Shown: positions 1-11,140 of the stretch, piece by piece | How positions within the stretch are numbered: position 1 is the stretch's first letter | Layout: each line of letters starts with the position of its first letter | NCBI GenBank assembly: GCA_033182465.1 | Contig: CP137325.1 | Span: forward strand, 1,426,001-1,490,000 | Reading direction: 5' to 3' | Length of the DNA stretch: 64,000 bases | DNA from: Sanghuangporus weigelae | Lineage: Eukaryota > Basidiomycota > Agaricomycetes > Hymenochaetales > Hymenochaetaceae | Translations under genes and position numbers: made by a program | The notes under the pieces: generated by a model | The model's database searches: none | What the model was told of the DNA's origin: nothing | What the model saw: only the letters and a program-made list of their open reading frames with translations

Positions 1-1570
1 AGATGGTCTGCGCGGTCCAGAAGACCAGCATACCAATACATGATGTCAAGAACAAAATGCGCCTGCCCAGCCGATCGGCGAGGAACGATGCGGTGACCGC
101 GACGGCAAGGTTCCAGATTTGCAGAATACCATTGATGAGAAGCTGGGTCGTCGGATCTGTGATGCCGATCGCATCGAATACCTTGTTCAGATAGTACGAC
201 ACTAGCCCATTGCCCGACCACTGAGAGAAGAAAGCGATTGCGATGATGATGCGTATCCGCTTGCGGTTGCCGGGAGAGGTGATGAACGACTTCCAGCCGA
301 TATTCGAGGCCACTGTCCTGTCGAACTCAATGGCAGCCCTGATCTCTTCGAATTCGTATTGGACAAGCGGGTCTGATCTAAGAAATGGTTAGCAAGCTGG
401 TTAGGGTTATGGATTATGCACTTACTCGTTACCGTCTGCATGATAGTAGGCCAAGGTGCGAAGAGCTTGGGCCTCACGACCTTTGCTTACAAGCCACCTA
501 GGAGACTCTGGGGCGAACCAGACAAGGCACACTTGGAAGATTGAAGGCAAGCCTTGGAGAAGCGAAGGAAGTCGCCATGACCATGAGCTATATATAAGTA
601 ATTTAGCAAAGAGATAATACATTCGCATCTTCCAAGATTCTTACCTCGGGATTCTGAAGCTACCATATGTAGTCCAGGCAGCACTGTAGGTTTGATAAAG
701 TGATGAGGTATGAAGACCAGTAATAATGATCAAAAAATTCTTACACAATTGACCCAGAGTACCAAAGGGAATTGTAGAGTGAGGTCAAAGAGGCACGGTA
801 TGGAGGATATGCAATCTCTGAAACAAGCATAGGAGCTGAGTTGGCAGCAAAGCTGAGTCCAAAGCCGATCAAGAATCTGTGATGCAGAAGGTGAGATATG
901 TAGCTAAGTTCCCAGGAAAGCAAAGATCTTACCGAGCGCCAATGAACATATTGACTGATTGGGAAGCTGTCTGTAATGCAGTCGCAACACACATGATAGA
1001 AGCGCCGAGAAAGACAGTTGGACGTCGACCAAGATAGTCCGACGCATAAGGCGCAAAAGGATATGCGGCGAGAGAACCGATGTTCTGTTTCGTAAAGTTA
1101 GCCGAGGGAAGCTGATCCTTCATCACTACAACTTACCTGGATGGCGTTGAGGAGACCAAGCATCGAGTTGGTAGGATTATTAAACGCCTCCTTCCATTGG
1201 CTTAAGGACTGAAGTCCATTCATCATGCTTCCATCAAATCCATTCGTCGAAGAAGTGACCAAACTAGAGAGAATACCAAATTAGCAACATGGCAAAAATA
1301 TTCTTCTGGGACCAAAGAATGCGACACGACACGGAAGCGTAGTGACTAAAAGACAAGTAAAGGCGTACAAGAGTACAATCCAGCCATTTAGAGCGATGAG
1401 CCTGCAAAAGAAGACGTAAAATTAGCATTCAAACAGGAAATGCCGAATCTTCGGGGGACAGCGGTAGAACCATGCACATACCGCCAGTTGTTGTACCATT
1501 TCCTGTTTGGGTCCAGGAGATGGGCATACCCGACAGCTGAGTTATCCAACACAGCAGCTCCAGCACCCAT
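1..1570 (-). CDS. MFS sugar transporter (lactose permease-like), 3' end outside window
   Basis: This is a multi-exon sugar porter of the major facilitator family, expected to be a 12-helix plasma-membrane proton/sugar symporter. I take the start as ATG at 1570, giving MGAGAAVLDNSAVGYAHLLD, followed by an intron after about residue 30. Later exons show QNIGSLAAYPFAPYASDYLG with GRR right after it (about 1100-1020), the loop 2-3 signature of the family. They continue with FLIGFGLSFAANSAPMLVSE (about 930-810) and APESPRWLVSKGREAQALRT (about 520-460), the PESPRWL motif that follows helix 6 in sugar porters. The first bases of the window still code (ADRLGRR-like, helix 8 region), so about a third of the protein is missing. 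A TTATAAG box on the minus strand lies about 80 bases upstream of the start. The fungal lactose/galactoside permease branch is my best guess; substrate cannot be read from sequence. At least five introns. Confidence 0.85.
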
Positions 1571-2546
1571 GGTGTACGTTGGAGATGTGGAGAATCGAGG
1601 TAGATAGGTCAAATGAGAGGCGGAAACCGGATTCCATCGAGCGTCCCGACCCCTTATAAGCTTGTGGTCATGCCATTCAAACGGCTATGGTCAGGCTACC
1701 GGGTTAAAAAAAGAACGCGGCCTTAGTTGCCTGTCGATTCCCAGTGTGGACGGATCCTCCGACGTTCCTCCTGGCCACTTGTCTCCATTCAATCTGCGCC
1801 TATGGATGCTCTGGATGAACCGACATCCCAAAATAAGCCGGTCATCTGACATAATGGCGTGCGAGATGTGCGAGTATAGGGGAGCGAGAGAAGACTGATT
1901 TGAAATCAACGCCAACATCGCAATGGAACAGGCCCTTCCATTTTAAAACCGTGTTCGAGAATAAAACTTCCGAGAACACATAGAAGCTTTTATCTGTGCA
2001 GTGATATGCAAAGCAAGTTAGTTTCGAGGCGACCTAGACTAACAAGACCAGTTCACGAAAAGACCTTGTACATACTGCACTTGGCGTGCCGAAGCAGAAA
2101 AGGTTCCCGTCAATCGTTGAGGCCATACCGCATAAATGATGTTCCTTCTCTGAGCAAAAGAAAAAAGGTACGTCGCAAACGCGAAGATAATGACGCGTAC
2201 TGCTTGAAGTCACGCATCAAGGCTACTGCGGCGTGATTGACTTGCCTATCATTCCCGGACCGTGGAAGTGATCAAATGGTCGTCGAAACCTCGGACAGAA
2301 AATATCAAATATGAATGGAGGAATGAAGAGCATACATTGAGCTGAACATGATGATAGTGGCGGCATAAGATTCTTCATCGATTCACGTATTGTACACATA
2401 GGTCAATGCGAATTTCATAGGAATGCTGAGTCTTTTCATCTGCATTCGTCAATAAGATTCTTGCAAAGTCCTTCTTGCTGCCGCGACGCCTTCAGATAAG
2501 CCATGTTCTATTTCTATAGTGAGAAAAGGACGTCAGGTTTAACTCA
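1571..2546. other. intergenic, no gene seen
   Basis: The stretch between the transporter start and the GH5 stop holds only short, overlapping open frames on both strands with no family motif and no convincing splice pattern. Its left end must contain the transporter promoter. I see no repeats. Confidence 0.6.
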
Positions 2547-4228
2547 TTATGACGCACCAAACTCCCATATATTGCCACTGTGACCCTTTTCTGCGGTATG
2601 CGTGAGTGCTCTTCTCTTTGCCCATTGGCCCTTGAACCCCAGTTCCGGGACAGCAGAGCCTATTTCGACGGAGAAGAAGGTAAACGCGTCATCCCAGCCT
2701 CTGACAAAACCTTCTTCAAAACGCCAGTGCTCATAATGACCTGGGTACTGAGTCCAAAAACCTGCATGTTCGCTCAAAGCTTTTTGTTTCTCCTCATCCA
2801 TTCTCACCCGATCGTTGAAAACCTGCTTGCCCGGTACTCGCCGAATCCCATACCAAGCAGGCATAATCTCTGCGAGAGTTGCATCGCGTAAGCTCCATCC
2901 GGCATCCCACCTGTCTTTCTTGTAGGTCCAGAAGTACCAGCCGGCGCAATGTCGCTCAAAGATCTCGAGTTCCGCTCGAGCAAATACACGGCGCTGTCGG
3001 TCTTGTTCCCCCGCTTCGCCCGAACGCAGCGAAGCCGGGTTAAGGGCTGCGCTGAATTCGGCGACGACAATGTTCCCGCGACTAGATTGCGACCGTGCGG
3101 CTAGTTCGCCATCCATATGCGCTCTGAGCGCACCTGCGTGATCATCACCCGAAAGCCGTTGATCCTCTCCGGTAAAGCACCGGTACAGGTGGTGGTCTAC
3201 CACCACAAAGTCGGATTCGGGTCGTGAACCGACGAAACCGGCATAATGGTTCGTGTCCCATGCATCATGAATGTAAAGAGGTAAGGTAGGTGCAACACGA
3301 CGCAGCTCATCTATTGTGGCAGAATACCAGCTCTGAAGAGCATTGTGATTCTTTGGCTCGTTCAACAATTGCAGTCCAACTACATTTTCTTTCATATGTA
3401 GCTCCCTTGCAAGAACCCAAAGAGTGTGTTGGGTATGTGCCATATTCTTGCGTTCGTAGAATCGAACAGGTCCGGTCTGGCCGCTATGCGCATCATCATT
3501 TTGCTTGCCGGCTGCGGCATGCAGATCTATGCGTAAATCGGAGTCAATACGTGGACCCGAGAATGGCGAAGACTACTGTACGGGCCTATCAATACGCCGA
3601 TACCAAATGTCGATGCCGTGTCAATCGCTCGAAGTATCCGGGACCAGGCACCAGAGAACACGTTCCCAAAATCAGAAAAGTCTGTACCATCCAGGACGGA
3701 AGGGTCTGCCCCACAAGCGTGATAGAATCCGATCTATGTTGTTTGAGAAAAAAATGACTGATGAACCTTCCCGTTGCTACGTACCGGGATACGGACAGTA
3801 TTGATCCCATGGTCAGATAACCAGACCCAGTCAGCCTCGGTAATCCAATTGTCCCAATGATTCTCGAGGATTTCCTTTGCATTCTCTCCTCTTGCAGTAT
3901 CGTAGTCACTAACGGCCGGATCTCTGGCGCTACGAAATGGTGCGTCGCTAATCCAGCGTTCAAGTGTGAACCAGGAACCTGAGATCGTATCACTGGTTAA
4001 CACAGACGGGCAAAACTTGATATTGATGCCGCACTGACCAAGGTTGACGCCCCTCTGCTTTCGGTATCTGTAGACATCTTGCAGACTTATTGGTCCATCA
4101 TAAGCATCGACTGTAGCAGGTGATTTGTCATGACCATGGCTTGCTAGCTTGCCAGTCCTGCCCAAGAACTTGTTCAGCTTCCGCTGAGCCTTTTCAGCCA
4201 GAAAGTCCATGTTAGCTAGTTGTCTCAA
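2547..4228 (-). CDS. Glycoside hydrolase family 5 (exo-beta-1,3-glucanase-like)
   Basis: Three exons (about 4228-3785, 3733-3586, 3526-2547) give about 523 residues. The N-terminal part has RGVNLGQCG and GSWFTLERWI, the opening of fungal exo-1,3-beta-glucanases, then INTVRIP before intron 1. Exon 2 reads IGFYHACGADPSVLDGTDFS. Exon 3 starts at DLHAAAGKQN and carries the acid/base motif LLNEPKNHN, then VVVDHHLYRCF, and VVAEFSAAL, whose Glu fits the nucleophile. GYYFWTYK is represented by CAGWYFWTYKKD. No clear signal peptide is seen, so it may be intracellular or unconventionally exported. A second in-frame ATG lies at 4210. Intron 1 is GT-AG. The reading frame across intron 2 needs a junction after 3586 where no GT donor is present; either the donor is unusual or a base is wrong. 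Expected role: hydrolysis of beta-1,3-glucosidic bonds in cell wall glucan. Shares a 257-base divergent promoter with the farnesyltransferase gene. Confidence 0.85.
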
Positions 4229-4485
4229 GGACGATGATGGTAGATGTTCAGGTCGTGCTCGTCATTCAGCCAAACGTTTCCCAACCTCTTGTTCTTTGCC
4301 TAGACGGCAGTGAAGAATAGACTCTCAAAATCAAGGAGGCGTGTATTCGGCACAGTAACCAACCGCAGTCGTGGATGGAAACATAAGCAAAAAGATATCT
4401 GCCTTGCCATGACAAAAGCGAGCACGTGACTCTGGAAGAACAAGGAATTCGAAGCTGGCTACGTTTCTCCTGCTCGTATTCCACC
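4229..4485. promoter_or_regulatory. Divergent promoter, GH5 / farnesyltransferase alpha
   Basis: The starts of the two divergently transcribed genes are 257 bases apart, so both core promoters must lie here. I see no clear TATA box on either strand. Confidence 0.5.
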
Positions 4486-5738
4486 ATGTCCAAGCTATAC
4501 AGAGACCGTCCAGAATGGGCGGACATTACGCCAGTGCCACAGCATGAACCAGGTGCTAACCCAATTGCTCCGATCTTTTATACTGAAGCCTGCGAGTATC
4601 TGAGCAAATGGTACTTCTATCCTCAAGCTGATCGTTGAATGATTAGACAAGGATGCTACGGATTATTTTCGAGGAGTCGTGAAAGCGGGTGAAATGAGTG
4701 AACGCGTCCTGATGCTGACAGAAAGTGTCATACGTATGAATCCGGCTCATTATTCGGCGTGGTATGTACATATCTCTGTAATCAGACTCGCGTTTCATCG
4801 ATATTCTGTTCTATCTCGGCGGACAGGCAGTATCGATATCGAACACTCGTAGCCATCAACGCTCCTCTGGACGAAGAGCTCGAGCTTATGGACGAGCTAG
4901 CGGAAAAGTTTCTGAAGAACTATCAAGTCTGGCATCATAGACGATTATTACTGCAACGTGGTGCTCTTGCCAAGACACCTGCTGCCGAACTCGCTTTTAT
5001 CGCACGTGGACTTTCCTATGATGCAAAGAACTATCATACATGGGCGTATAGGCAATGGATTCTCGCATATTTTAACCAGGATGCACTCTGGGAAGGCGAG
5101 ATGCGATATATTGAAAATATGCTCGAGGACGATGTCAGAAACAATTCTGCGTGGCATCATCGTTTCTTCGTGGTATTCTCCAACGGAGTAAGGAAGGGCG
5201 ACGAAGACAGGGAGGACACGATCAGGAGAGAAGTGTCTTTCACGAAAGAGAAGATCGCTTTAGCGCCAAATAATGCATCAGCATGGAATTACTTGCGCGG
5301 TGTTTTGGAGCGCTCCGACACTCCATTCGCTTCGCTGAGGGAGTTTGTCCTACTTTACACGGTTCCCGCGCAATCCTCGTTGGATGACGTGAGGGATGAT
5401 TCAGTTGTTGATTTAGAGAATCCTCGGCCATCTCCTGGTGCTGATTTGCCCTGCCCCGCAGCGATTGAGTTTCTTGCGGACACCCATGAGGCGGCGGGGG
5501 GTAATCAGATACAGGACGCGATTAAGGTGGAGTACTCATTAATTTCGTATTCTGGTATCAGATCTTCAGCTCATATCTTTCTTTCCGACAGCTATGGAAG
5601 TCGCTTGCGGATGAACATGATACCATACGGAAGAGGTATGTCTTTACTATCTGATTGTTTTCCCAAACAATCGATGATTTTCCGCCTAGATATTGGGAGC
5701 ATCGTATCTCGGAGGCGCAGGCGTCTCAGAACTCATAA
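4486..5738 (+). CDS. RAM2: Protein farnesyltransferase / geranylgeranyltransferase I alpha subunit
   Basis: Five exons (4486-4591, 4647-4761, 4827-5526, 5592-5635, 5690-5738) add to 1014 nt, coding 337 residues, the usual length for the family. The start [16 protein letters not shown] matches the N-terminus of fungal alpha subunits. Repeats of the prenyltransferase alpha type follow: the [20 protein letters not shown] motif, [54 protein letters not shown] and [10 protein letters not shown]. These are the W-x-x-R helical hairpins. The end is [20 protein letters not shown]. The protein should pair with either CaaX beta subunit and help prenylate Ras- and Rho-type GTPases in the cytosol. Intron 1 begins GCGAGT and ends TAG, so it is a GC-AG intron; reading it this way restores the conserved YTEAYKDA junction. 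The symbol follows the yeast gene. Confidence 0.92.
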
Positions 5739-6562
5739 ATCGGATATTAAACTCGGCTTCATTCCGTTTTATGACACGTAACTGGATGACGTATTTTAGA
5801 ATTTATCACCCCTATGAAAGCTTAAAGTCTACTTTGTTCTGCACTTTCGGCAACGCATCGATCCGTTCATTTCGATTCGTGACGCATGCAGTCTCCGCGA
5901 TAGTTGCTTCATGGCCACCGGTGCTCGCGAGCATGGTTTGCACGCTTTCCCCCGCGTGCCTTTATAGGCGTTTGCCATATTGTGAAGGGAAGCGACCCCG
6001 TTTCACCAAGATTTATTTACCTGATGTCCCTTCTCTGAGAAATAAATGGAACGGGATGTTATAAATAAATAAATATCAAATTATTTTTGTGGGGGAGCGG
6101 TAATACAGTAAGGGAGATAAGGACAGGCATGAAACGGAACGAATCTGAACATGGGGCAATGAGAGAAACAGATTGTATCAAAATCAAGCTAGGTCAACGG
6201 CGAATCATGGACAACGTTATCCTTTTAAGGAAAGGAAGTCTATGAACGACTACGCGTTTGGACACGAGGACGAGAACATTCAGTCCAGAAACATAGCAAA
6301 ACGAGAAGGGAAAACTTGGCTGTGGAAATGCATAACAAAATTTGAAATAGCAAACGATCTTGGCAGGAAGGGCAGTCAAAGACTGGAAGATACTGTGAAG
6401 AGGCATAAACGAAGCAGACGAGATGGGGAAAGCTACGCGGACACAGCTACTAGCGTACTTGGCTAGTACACACTCAGCGAGGCGCATAATGGTCTGCGCG
6501 AGTAGGTCATTACAATTAATTCTCATTTTGTTCTGTGAGATAGCTTGCAGAAGCTTTAATGT
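5739..6562. other. intergenic, no gene seen
   Basis: Several open frames of 100-120 codons exist here but none has a motif, and they overlap on opposite strands. An A/T-rich patch with repeated AAATA at 6060-6075 may mark the 3' ends of the converging genes. Confidence 0.55.
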
Positions 6563-7400
6563 CTAGCAATTAATTAAGTTCTGAAAAGATTGAAGAGTTT
6601 CATCATAAAGTTGACGACGGCACGCCTCACAAGGGCGCATGCACCTCTGGCAACTCTGGAGGATCAGGTGAGTTATTAGTCCTGCTGAGGTGAAGAAGCC
6701 GGCTCACGGAGGAACAGGACGGGCCAGCGATAGGAGCAGTCGGACTACGAGCCAATCAACACAAGCACGCTTACTCACAATCGAAGACGGGAATTTACCT
6801 TAATTGGAAAGGCTGAAAAGTTGACGTCTGAGCAGTCTCTACGGGTATAATCCGACCATGAGCCCAAGAGCCTGCGGCGTCGACGATCTCGTTGCCAAAG
6901 GCCATTGAAATCTGAGCCATCTGGGTGGTGTTCATTGGCCAAAGCTGGGCATCCTGAAATCCATCGACGTGAGAGACCGTGTCCCTAAGAAATACGGGTT
7001 AACTTACAATGGGAGCCGGTGCAAGAGCTACTGGCGCAGTCTGCTGCGGAACGGTTGGGGCGAGCAGGGTCACCTCAGATTGATGGTCGCCAGCATCAGC
7101 GTTCTGGGCTGAGTTGGCTAGCCGTCAGCACTATGCATATGAACGGCAAAATGTGGTTAACTCACCTCTCTTGTTTCTCTGAGCTTTCTTTTTCTGCTTT
7201 TCGATCCATTTCTTCGTATGCGTGGGACCACTGCAAGTTTTCTTCGCCGCAGCGCAATTGGTGCATGTATTCGACCCGGGCGCTTGTTCGCACTGGAAGT
7301 CGCAGGGGGGAGTAATGAGTCACTAAGCTCTTCCGGTCCGAGAGCATGCAATTACCTTAATCTTCTTGTCTCTACAACTTTCGCATGCAATTTTCCGCAT
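6563..7400 (-). CDS. Small Zn2Cys6 (Gal4-type) zinc cluster protein, copy 1
   Basis: Six exons (7400-7356, 7292-7166, 7108-7008, 6953-6799, 6744-6708, 6655-6563) sum to 558 nt, coding 185 residues. The start MRKIACESCRDKKIK runs into CEQAPGSNTCTNCAAAKKTC across intron 1. The spacing C-x2-C-x6-C-x8-C-x2-C-x6-C is an exact binuclear zinc cluster, found in fungal DNA-binding regulators. A Lys/Arg-rich stretch (KKWIEKQKKKAQRNKR) follows, as in the linker or nuclear signal of such factors. The rest is rich in Ala, Thr, Gln and Pro, with no recognised middle homology domain. The C-terminus has PIAGPSCSS and RCMRPCEACR, matching the ends of the two copies at 12.6 and 14.9 kb. It is far shorter than usual Zn2Cys6 factors (500-900 residues). 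Function as a DNA-binding regulator is inference; target unknown. Confidence 0.72.
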
Positions 7401-8656
7401 GACAAGAGCAACAGAGGGTTAGAAGAGGGTGGAGAGAACACAGAGGTATAGAAATTTCGAGGCTTGTTGAATCATGGGACGACCGAGTACCTTCTTTATA
7501 CGACATGAATACAAGAAACACGCGAACTCAGCGTGCTACAAAGGCTGAAATCCTGCTTTTCGCCGAGCAAAGAATAATCATCTACGACAGGCGGTGCGGA
7601 AATAACGAGCACCGATGAAATTCTATTGAGCGTCTGGTGGCCTTGAATGAATGCATGATGAACACGTTGAATTATTCCCCAGATCCGGCCTTATCCTAAC
7701 CATCGTCGTGATGGAAGGATGCGAGAGGAACGGGGCAATGCGAAGATTTTTGTGGCTGACCAAGCTCTAGCTGCATATCAAGATCGACGCGTCGGAATTT
7801 GCCTTTTGGGGAGTAAGGCACGTCGTAACAGATTATGACCCAATAAGATACAAGATTAGCGCCTAAAGCTCTGCTACGCTGTGCGATACAAAACCTATTT
7901 TGCGTCTAGCCGACTGGTGAAGAGCATGACTCATGCCGATACATGGATGATCATCAGGGCAGAAGTTTCTTGGAGTAATTTTAGTGAAATGAAAGAAGCA
8001 AAAATGTCAAATTAGTCAGAAGTTCCAAAAACCCGATTATTTTGGCTCACATAACTGATGATGCGGGGAAGAAGAGTCGTAAAGCGCAAGAAGAGTTTGC
8101 AAGAGTCAACTAGCGCACCGCGCCTCAGCTCGCAGTTCTCGCGACAGTGCAGATGCCTCGTTCTCAAATATAGCAATGCATTGGCAGTGTTCATCAGTCC
8201 AATTCGAAGCGGAAGTTTCAGACGACAGAATCGTCTTGGCTTTGAGGTGGCCTCGTGCGATAGCGTCCCAAGAGGCATGCAAGAGAAGCATGTCTTTATG
8301 GATATATCATCGGATCAAATTGGTAATCAGGGCCTGATTTTGCTGATCACGACTTGAGCTGAGTAGTGAGCACTGAGCACCGCATCATCGGGCTGCCTTG
8401 ACAACGAGCGACTGTTCTCTTCGGGTCAGCTAACCAGAGTTCTAGGTTCAGACGACCTGATGCTGTTGCGAACTAAAACATGACAAAGGCAGGGGAGATA
8501 AACTGCCTTCATGTAATCGAGATTTCACGAGAATCGAATGTTTAGCGTATCGTATGCCCTTCTCCGTAATCCAGAACTTGGTCAAATTCTGGACGATTTT
8601 CCGGCTTGAAATTGTCTGTCACGCATCGAGGCTTTGGTTTCTCTGGCACAGCTCCT
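7401..8656. other. intergenic, no supported gene
   Basis: Short frames on both strands around 8010-8360 overlap each other and have no motif. A minus-strand frame 8291-8106 has fairly protein-like composition (NWTDEHCQCIAIFENEASAL) but no upstream exon could be fitted. I make no gene call. Confidence 0.5.
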
Positions 8657-9691
8657 CTAGTCGGTCAAGGGAAGTACATCATCCTGCATAGAGCACAGCA
8701 AGTTGACATTGCTTGTACAACAGCGCTGGAAATCAGATAAACGTGCGTGTCTGCGTTGCATTTGCATAGCTAATGAGGACAATAAATCAGCGTCAGGCGT
8801 TTTCTAGAGGTAGATTGCACGTACTTTTCAAAGACATGCCTGGCTGTTGCATGTCGAAGACGATGACATCGACATAGCAGAAGATTTCTTCTGTACGTGC
8901 TGGACCATGCAGTGCATCTGAGTCAATATCAACATCAGACCGGAACAAGCTCGACAAATAACCTCCTCCCGTTTGTAGTGGAAGGTGAAGCGAGCAATTT
9001 CTCCGGCACAGAACTTGATTTACTCATAAATGACAGCCCTAGTCAGATGTGGCTCCAGTGGTACAGCGCAAGTCAGCTCCAGAGGCGAATTGAATTTCCT
9101 TCCATTCCTCACTACGCAAGCATGCTTGCGTTCAGGTTGCCACAGATAGGTACATTCAGTTCTCGCTGTTCAAACTTGCAGGAATCAGCGCACGACCTGT
9201 CAGAGCGTCTATTCTCCACATTTCCGACAGAATGAACCAAGCGAAATTTCTTGCAACCACGTTGTCAAAGGACGGACTGAGCTACGAATTCAGAGTCGCC
9301 TTGAGTTGACTACTTCAGACTACGCCGTTCTTGAACTGTGCATTAATGCATATGAAACGCACGCACCCGTACTCGAAAACGGATAGAAAACATGGTGGCT
9401 AACGGTAAAAAGATCGAGCACGTGGCTCTTCGACGTGCCTAGTTGAACTTTGATGCGGTACCTCACATTAGTAATACACATCGTTATCAATGATGAAACA
9501 TGAGTTTGGCAGGTAATTCCCAGAGATGACTTGTATATCTGACAACATCTACCATGTATGTTCTCGTTTGCTCTTGCAGCCGAAGTGCCAAGGTACGAGA
9601 TCTCATCGGATCTCGCGGACCCTTCGTTATCAATAAAGTACAGCGTGCTTGAACTTTCGGGGGCTGGCTGGAAAATGGGGGAGTTTGACAA
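8657..9691 (-). CDS. Probable multi-exon gene of unknown function
   Basis: I do not recognise this protein. The first exon starts at 9691 with MSNSPIFQPAPESSSTLYFI and stays protein-like to about 9555 (SARSDEISYLGTSAARANEN). Further down the same strand there are coding-like pieces bounded by plausible splice sites: GEIARFTFHYKREEVICRAC (about 9005-8940), then DALHGPARTEEIFCYVDVIV and FDMQQPGMSLK ending at a GTACGT donor near 8824. A last exon follows a TTAG acceptor at 8770. Two endings are possible (8733 or 8657), depending on phase. The middle exons between 9550 and 9010 could not be resolved. No signal peptide or membrane helix is seen. The start is only 90 bases from the aldo/keto reductase start, so the two share a short divergent promoter. 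A broken gene is a real alternative. Confidence 0.4.
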
Positions 9692-9781
9692 TATATAAAG
9701 ACGGGCTGAGTTACCCTATGTTTCGCTACCTTGCGTAGAATTCAATCCTCTCCGTCTAAGTGAATTGAACAAGTATCGAAG

Positions 9782-11140
9782 ATGTCGGCAAAGCTTTGGC
9801 TACCGCCTCCTGCCCCGGTGACTCCTCTAGGTCGCTACCGCCTCCTATCTCCTCTCGCGGGTATTCGTGTCTCGCCGTTGGTGCTTGGTGCTATGAGCAT
9901 TGGTGACCAATGGGACAAGTTCGGAATGGGTGCGATGGGCAAGGAAGCCTCATTCGAGCTGCTTGATGCATTCTTTGATGCTGGTGGAAACTTCATCGAT
10001 ACAGCTAATGATTAGTGCGTATTTAGATATTATGCGGAATGCATTGCGTCTGACTGGTTTTCCCCTATACAGTCAGGACGAGACTTCCGAGATGTTCATC
10101 GGAGAATGGGCAGAGCAGCGTGGAATTCGTGACCAGTTGGTCATCGCGACGAAGGTTTATTGTATTATGTTCTGTTTGCTTTTAATCTAATTTTTCTTTT
10201 TTTCTCTATCAGTATACAACAGACTTCAAACGTGCAGATCAGAATATCAAGAAGAAGGTTTCTTATGTAGGAAATAACGGGAAGAGCCTCAAGCTTAGCG
10301 TCGAGGCGAGCCTAAAGAAGTTACGTACATCGTATATCGACATTCTTTACGTGCACTGGTGGGATTGGAATACGTCTATCAAAGAAGTAATGGACAATCT
10401 CCACCATCTTGTCGCACAAGGCAAAGTCCTGTATCTAGGCATATCTGACTCTCCCGCCTGGGTCGTTTCTGCCGCCAACCAGTATGCAATGGACCATGGA
10501 AAGACTCCGTTCGTTATTTATCAGGGTGCATGGAACGTCATGGAGCGCAGCTTTGAACGTGAAATAATACCAATGGTTCGTAGCCTTGGACTTGCACTGA
10601 CACCATGGAATGTCCTTGCGGGCGGTCGTCTCCGAACGGATGCGGAGGAGGAGAAGCGTCTAGCCAGTGGAGAAAAAGGTCGGACCATCTTTCAGGCCGA
10701 ATGGAGACGCAACGAGAACGAAAGGAAAATGACAGCTGCTCTGGAGAAGGTAGCAAAGGAGGTCGGTACAGAGCACGTTACTGCAGTCGCAATAGCATAC
10801 CTTATGCAGAAGACGCCATACGTATTCCCAATCATCGGGGGACGCAAGGTTGAGCAACTCATGGCGAATATCGACGCACTCAAGATCTCACTTTCGGACG
10901 AGCACATCAAATATATCGAGAGTATTCTTCCGTTCGATCTGGGTTTCCCTCTGAACTTCATCGTAAGTAATTTGCTTCGAGCATTTGAGAGAGGATGTAT
11001 TGCATGGAGAATAACTGTTGACATATGCACAACTACAGGGAGACGGGACACCAGAGAGATCGACTATATTATATGAACATGCTGCGCATTGGGATCGCTG
11101 GCCGCTTAAACAGCCAATCCGGCCTTCTCCCACTGAGTGA
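9782..11140 (+). CDS. Aldo/keto reductase, aryl-alcohol dehydrogenase type
   Basis: Four exons (9782-10014, 10073-10154, 10213-10962, 11039-11140) total 1167 nt and 388 residues, the normal length of fungal AAD-type enzymes. The barrel shows [34 protein letters not shown] with the catalytic Asp and Tyr, LVIATKY with the catalytic Lys, and [11 protein letters not shown] with the His. [40 protein letters not shown] and the tail [17 protein letters not shown] are typical of the AAD14-like branch. It should reduce aromatic aldehydes to alcohols with NADPH in the cytosol, a reaction used by wood- and litter-decay fungi, though the true substrate is unknown. All introns are GT-AG. Confidence 0.93.

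Noticed and set aside
5693-6064. 123-codon frame downstream of the farnesyltransferase gene
   Set aside because: It overlaps the last exon in another frame and has no motif or splice context.
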